A stretch of DNA of 64,000 nt from positions 69,944,144 through 70,008,143 of the forward strand of contig OX578276.1 of NCBI GenBank assembly GCA_951217055.1, in the 5' to 3' direction. Under the pieces are notes generated by a model, which had not been told where the DNA came from, searched no databases, and worked only from the letters and a program-made list of their open reading frames with translations. The translations under genes and the position numbers were made by a program. The number at the start of each line of letters is the position of its first letter. Position 1 is the stretch's first letter. This document shows, in pieces, positions 59,192 to 64,000 of this stretch. Source of the DNA: Gerris lacustris (taxonomy: Eukaryota > Arthropoda > Insecta > Hemiptera > Gerridae).

Positions 59192-59239
<48 letters not shown>
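59192..59239. repeat. (TA)n microsatellite at the LTR element insertion site
   Basis: About 48 bp of alternating TA directly abutting the first base of the 5' LTR. Confidence 0.9.
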
Positions 59240-59242
<3 letters not shown>

Positions 59243-60610
59243 GGTATCCCACTTGATTATAAAGTATTTATGATGAACCTTAAGTAATAATTAATCATGT
59301 TAATTGCAGTTAATTACGTTGTTTAGTTAGTTGATTTTTTTTTAGGGGCTGTTAGGAATTTTGCCCTAGATTTTGAAATGTATAATTGTAAATCTTTGTT
59401 TAATTATTTATTAGGTTGGCTAACCTGCGTAATTATGTTCGCGTTCTGACGTCATACTAGGGAAGGGGTAATAGCCTAGGTACCTCGTGGTTTACGAAGG
59501 AAAATTCACTGATCCGGCTGTTCTCATAGGCGATAGAGGGGCACTGGGAAGTCCGTCTGGAGAGACGATAATAACTTTGTAAATTCGCCATTTATGTAGT
59601 TTTTAGTAAAACAAGATTTTCTTGTTATTTTATCAAGTCATGTTAGTGTACAAGTTTGTACTACTTTATCTTCATCCAAATTTAATTTACTACGACTAGA
59701 GCTTCACTTTGCTGATTTTTATCGTAAGTATTTAAAAAACTTAAATTTTAACTTCATTAAATTTTTTTGAGTAGAGATTTCTTTTAAAGTAATATGAGGA
59801 AGTAATTAAAGGAAAACTAATTTTGATCATTTGATTTTTGTAGAGCCAAAGCTTACTGCCACAAAACTTACTGCTACAAATCTTCCTAGCATAAATCTTC
59901 GGGACACGAGTCTCACCATTAATCCACCATGTCGGTGCGAACTTAGAATTTTGATCCAAGGTGATCATATCTCTACTCATCTTAATCTTACTTCAGCGAG
60001 CATAAGATTTTCTCCAGTTAAAACAGTATCTACGATTTTTCAGAGAATATTAAATTTAAATATTAATTATTTTCATTAGTTTGGTTCATGTACGCCATTT
60101 TTTTGAACAAATATCAAAGTTCAACTAAGAGTCCTTACCTCGTGGTAATTCTCAGTAGGAATTTATTAATTTTAAACATTCAAGACATGTACAATGGGAT
60201 ATAGGATATATATAATAAAGATGTAAAAAGGTTCACATAAAAATTTTGTGTATTTATAAAAATATAAAATTTGTAATAAAAAAAATAATTTTGCCTAATG
60301 TTCTACCGCAGTATTAAAGTATTAATCGTATTTAAAGATAAAAAAGAATTTTTTATCAATTTGAAATTTTAAATAAACTAAAAAAAAAAATTATTTATTT
60401 AAAAAATTTTGTTAGTATTTCTTTTATTTTAATTTTAATATGTTTTCCCTTCACAATTTTAAGTTGAGGAATGAGATTTTTAATTAGAAAAGAAAAAGAG
60501 CTTAACTCAGAGGTAATTAATGTTAAAATTATATTTTAACTCCTTTTTTTTTATAAGCGATTCAAGCGAGAAACCGCATTTTGGTTTCCGGAGAGTTAGC
60601 GTAAAACCGC
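59240..60610 (+). repeat. 5' LTR (right boundary approximate)
   Basis: Starts TGTGGTATCCCAC after the TA repeat. The matching segment is certain for the first 1027 bp; the end near 60610 is inferred from the candidate primer-binding site. Confidence 0.75.
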
Positions 60611-60734
60611 ATTTTGGCGCACCGGACAAATGGACTTGATAAGGCCGATTCAAAGAGTTAATTATTATATTATTCGTTCATTTACTGCTTTTAGCGTATG
60701 CTTTCTAAATTAAAAATTTAATTTATAATTTTAT

Positions 60735-62486
60735 GTGAACCTTAAATTTTATTTAAAAAATAATTTTTGTTTAATGGTTATTACTAGATTTATGTCAAAG
60801 AATTTAAATATGGATAATTCTAATCCTAATGTGAGTTTGGAAATCGAAGAAATAGACGTAAATCCTGTTATCGAGCAAAACTATAATCCAAATCAGAATC
60901 TAAGTAATGAGTTAATTTTGAGTTTAATCGAAAAAGTGAATAGATTAACTGACACAAATTTAGTCGAACAAATTAATAAGTTAAATGGTAAAATTGCGGA
61001 ATTAGAAAATAAAGAATTACGTCAAATAAAAGAGAGAAATAGAGAGGATCATAGCGAAATTAGTAGTATAGCCAGACACAGTAACAACATTAATGAAAAA
61101 TTTTTAATGAAATTTGAGGGAGAGAGCTCTGAATTAATTAGTCCTTTATTATTCTTAAATAAATTAGAAAAGTATATTAACAGGCAAGGATTAGAGAATG
61201 ATTATAGATACGTAGTAGAAAATGTGTTTACAGGTCCGGCAGAATATTGGCTTAACACGCTTGACGATGAAATGCCGTGGTGTGAATTTGTAGTGCGTTT
61301 TAAAAAAAGATATTGGAATGAGAATGTGAGAGAGAAAATCCGTGAGAAAATTTTGACTAGTAAATTCAACGGTCAATTAAATCCTACGACATATCTACAT
61401 AAAATATACAAGGAGGCCAAGTATGCTTTTACAGACGAGTATACTATATCAAATAAGAAAATATTGACACAAATAGCCAAAAGTTATGGAAATTATTTCT
61501 ATTACGTATTTAAATGTTCAAGAGTAGAAACTCTTGAAGGTTTTGAAGAATTGTTAACTGAATTTACGACAGAAGAGTTGTGTAGAAGTGATCGCGGAAA
61601 TGGGTATTATGAAGGAAATAGAGAGCAATATAGACGCGACGAAAGACAATTTTCAAATAATAATAATTTTAATAATGATTTTAATTTTAATAATAATTTA
61701 AGTGATATTATTTATGACCATATAGCCAATGTTGAATATAATCGATTTTGCTATAAAACTAAAATGATAAAAATTGACAAGATTGATAAGAGAAATGGAA
61801 CGCGTAAAGTTACAGCTGAATCAACCTTAGACAAGCGCTTAGATGAATTAAGAAACGTGAAGAAGGTTTTGAAACAGGACAAGTATAACCGTGATAAAGA
61901 CTCCCAATTATTCGAGTGTGATATTGACGATTTTTGTTTAGCACTTTTATTTGAAAATAATCATAATGAAAAGATTAGTTTAAATAATATCTTCGAAGAA
62001 TTCAATTTGAGTGAGGAAATAATAAATGAACGCGAAATATGTGTGAAAGAGTTGCCAGTTGTAGGGGATTGTGTTGAGAATGAAGCTGTTGAAATTCTGT
62101 TGGATAGTGAAATAGAAACATATGGCGTAAGTAATAGTTTGTTTAAAACGAATAAAAATAATGATAATGATAATAATATCGAATATTTTGAATGTAAATT
62201 AGATGAGTGTCATTTCGGTAATTTATTTGCTGAAAATATTAAAGCTTATGTGAATGAAAATGAAAAAGAAAAGATACAGATCATGTCATATCAACCATGT
62301 CATAAAAGAGAAGATTATTGTAATTCTGACATGTTATGTTTAAATACTGTGAAAGTAACAGAAAATGTTAATGACAAATTAGAACCTAATATGTGTTCAA
62401 TTGTTAATTCGAATAAAATAGTACGAAATGTTAGTTCAAATAAGATTTTCAATAACTTCAAGTATAAAAGAAAATGGACAAATTGA
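60735..62486 (+). CDS. Gag polyprotein with degenerate protease-like segment
   Basis: 583 residues, uninterrupted. Residues about 130-280 look like a Ty3/Gypsy-type capsid (FLMKFEGESSELISPLLFLN, GPAEYWLNTLDDEMPW, FVVRFKKRYWNE, TYLHKIYKEAKYAF). An Asn-rich low-complexity stretch follows near 310-330. Around 445-470 the sequence ELPVVGD...VEILLDSEIETYGVSNSLF resembles a retropepsin flap/active-site context, but the D-S/T-G triplet reads D457-S458-E459, so it should be inactive. No CCHC zinc knuckle was seen. Other in-frame Met codons near 14, 20 and 26 are possible starts. The element presumably borrows polymerase and integrase from a related autonomous copy. Confidence 0.8.
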   Translation: MNLKFYLKNNFCLMVITRFMSKNLNMDNSNPNVSLEIEEIDVNPVIEQNYNPNQNLSNELILSLIEKVNRLTDTNLVEQINKLNGKIAELENKELRQIKERNREDHSEISSIARHSNNINEKFLMKFEGESSELISPLLFLNKLEKYINRQGLENDYRYVVENVFTGPAEYWLNTLDDEMPWCEFVVRFKKRYWNENVREKIREKILTSKFNGQLNPTTYLHKIYKEAKYAFTDEYTISNKKILTQIAKSYGNYFYYVFKCSRVETLEGFEELLTEFTTEELCRSDRGNGYYEGNREQYRRDERQFSNNNNFNNDFNFNNNLSDIIYDHIANVEYNRFCYKTKMIKIDKIDKRNGTRKVTAESTLDKRLDELRNVKKVLKQDKYNRDKDSQLFECDIDDFCLALLFENNHNEKISLNNIFEEFNLSEEIINEREICVKELPVVGDCVENEAVEILLDSEIETYGVSNSLFKTNKNNDNDNNIEYFECKLDECHFGNLFAENIKAYVNENEKEKIQIMSYQPCHKREDYCNSDMLCLNTVKVTENVNDKLEPNMCSIVNSNKIVRNVSSNKIFNNFKYKRKWTN

Positions 62487-62958
62487 TTGTCGCCGATATT
62501 GTTTTTTTTTGTTACATTGAAATTGTAAAAAAAAAAAAAATGTATGTAGTAATTAATTTTTTTTACCATGTTGAAGGATTACAATGTAAGGAAATATAAA
62601 TTTCCAACTGAATTTTAATTGTTTTTTTTAATTATTAATTTAATGAACTTTATTTGTTGACTTGTGATAATTTAAGTTATTCACTAATTTATGTTAATGA
62701 TTTTAATCTGTGTTTACAGTTTCTATTTTAATTATTTAATTTAAAATATTTATTTTAACGTTTAAAAAAAAAGAAAAAAAAAAAACTTAGAATTTGTTTT
62801 AAAAAAAAAAAAAAAAAAAAAAAATTTCTTTAAATTTTTTTTAAATTTTTTTTTTGATGATTGATGTCAATTGATTTTAGAGGACTAACAAGTCAAGTTT
62901 GTTATGACTAATTTTCTATGTAAGAAAATTTTTGTAGACAACAAAAATTTTACCAAAT

Positions 62959-62973
62959 TAACAAGGGGGTAAA
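62959..62973 (+). promoter_or_regulatory. Polypurine tract of the LTR element
   Basis: AACAAGGGGGTAAA immediately before the TGTGG of the 3' LTR, the expected plus-strand primer site. Confidence 0.65.
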
Positions 62974-64000
62974 TGTGGTATCCCACTTGATTATAAAGTA
63001 TTTATGATGAACCTTAAGTAATAATTAATCATGTTAATTGCAGTTAATTACGTTGTTTAGTTAGTTGATTTTTTTTTAGGGGCTGTTAGGAATTTTGCCC
63101 TAGATTTTGAAATGTATAATTGTAAATCTTTGTTTAATTATTTATTAGGTTGGCTAACCTGCGTAATTATGTTCGCGTTCTGACGTCATACTAGGGAAGG
63201 GGTAATAGCCTAGGTACCTCGTGGTTTACGAAGGAAAATTCACTGATCCGGCTGTTCTCATAGGCGATAGAGGGGCACTGGGAAGTCCGTCTGGAGAGAC
63301 GATAATAACTTTGTAAATTCGCCATTTATGTAGTTTTTAGTAAAACAAGATTTTCTTGTTATTTTATCAAGTCATGTTAGTGTACAAGTTTGTACTACTT
63401 TATCTTCATCCAAATTTAATTTACTACGACTAGAGCTTCACTTTGCTGATTTTTATCGTAAGTATTTAAAAAACTTAAATTTTAACTTCATTAAATTTTT
63501 TTGAGTAGAGATTTCTTTTAAAGTAATATGAGGAAGTAATTAAAGGAAAACTAATTTTGATCATTTGATTTTTGTAGAGCCAAAGCTTACTGCCACAAAA
63601 CTTACTGCTACAAATCTTCCTAGCATAAATCTTCGGGACACGAGTCTCACCATTAATCCACCATGTCGGTGCGAACTTAGAATTTTGATCCAAGGTGATC
63701 ATATCTCTACTCATCTTAATCTTACTTCAGCGAGCATAAGATTTTCTCCAGTTAAAACAGTATCTACGATTTTTCAGAGAATATTAAATTTAAATATTAA
63801 TTATTTTCATTAGTTTGGTTCATGTACGCCATTTTTTTGAACAAATATCAAAGTTCAACTAAGAGTCCTTACCTCGTGGTAATTCTCAGTAGGAATTTAT
63901 TAATTTTAAACATTCAAGACATGTACAATGGGATATAGGATATATATAATAAAGATGTAAAAAGGTTCACATAAAAATTTTGTGTATTTATAAAAATATA
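62974..64000 (+). repeat. 3' LTR (cut by window end)
   Basis: Copy of 59240-60266. No substitution was found in the stretches compared by eye, implying a recent insertion. Confidence 0.85.

Larger units (their letters stand above)
59240..64000 (+). mobile_element. Young LTR retrotransposon encoding only Gag (3' end beyond window)
   Basis: The sequence starting TGTGGTATCCCACTTG at 59240 recurs at 62974 and runs, without any difference that I saw, to the window end. The LTRs are therefore longer than 1027 bp. The polypurine tract ACAAGGGGGTAAA precedes the 3' LTR. TGGCGCACCGGAC at about 60615 is a candidate primer-binding site, which would make the LTR about 1.37 kb. Between the LTRs is one ORF (60735-62486) and no reverse transcriptase, RNase H or integrase. 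This is the layout of non-autonomous gag-only (TR-GAG-type) elements. Confidence 0.85.

Noticed and set aside
59741..60079. Opposed 79- and 82-residue ORFs in the LTR, repeated at 63475-63813
   Set aside because: They overlap each other on opposite strands and are duplicated only because the LTR is; no motif, so not called as genes.
1..64000. CRISPR arrays, rRNA genes, bacterial operons
   Set aside because: No evenly spaced identical repeats with unique spacers, no rRNA-like sequence, and introns with GT/AG sites rule out a prokaryotic reading.

Overview
This is AT-rich animal genomic DNA with long introns and canonical GT/AG splice sites. It is crowded with DNA transposons and retroelements. 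The best-conserved protein reads as the insect form of amyloid precursor protein, so an insect source is likely; the order cannot be fixed from this window. There is no sign of prokaryotic organisation.

Three protein-coding genes are supported by exon chains whose phases agree across every junction. (1) Plus strand, 6.6-20.6 kb: an Appl/APP-family gene lacking only its upstream exons. Nine coding exons run copper-binding domain, acidic Thr/Pro linker, E2 helical domain, transmembrane helix and cytoplasmic GYENPTY tail. (2) Minus strand, 46.0-26.5 kb: a complete seven-exon gene for a 754-residue zinc-finger nucleotidyltransferase of the non-canonical poly(A)/poly(U) polymerase family. All three catalytic aspartates are present. 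Its introns hold most of the repeats in the window. (3) Plus strand, 55.0-59.2 kb: five consecutive internal exons of a gene I do not recognise, open at both ends.

The rest is a nested repeat landscape, and several transposons can be bounded by exact target-site duplications (TSDs). hAT-type elements with 8-bp TSDs: 3851-4407, 30830-31179, 36673-38671 and, more degenerate, 28421-32159. PIF/Harbinger-type elements with TAA duplications: 4546-5368 and 46948-48189; the latter carries a MADF gene broken by a nested TA-flanked element at 47524-47858. TA-flanked palindromic elements: 41813-42730, 42741-43471 and 49461-50527. A foldback element with ~250-bp inverted repeats (6985-8849) lies in an Appl intron and carries a decayed nuclease-like gene; it is my best candidate for an undescribed element family. 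There is also a ~385-bp nearly perfect hairpin (55371-55755), a tRNA-headed repeat that recurs as head-to-head inverted pairs, a second tRNA-type SINE, LINE fragments and a decayed Ty3/Gypsy gag-protease.

The right end (59240-64000) is a young LTR retrotransposon. Its two LTRs look identical over the compared 1 kb, and its only ORF is a 583-residue Gag with a protease-like segment whose active-site triplet reads DSE. No reverse transcriptase or integrase is present, so it must depend on another element. The genes do not form a pathway. The one functional link worth testing is that the nucleotidyltransferase pre-mRNA would contain several very long hairpins.
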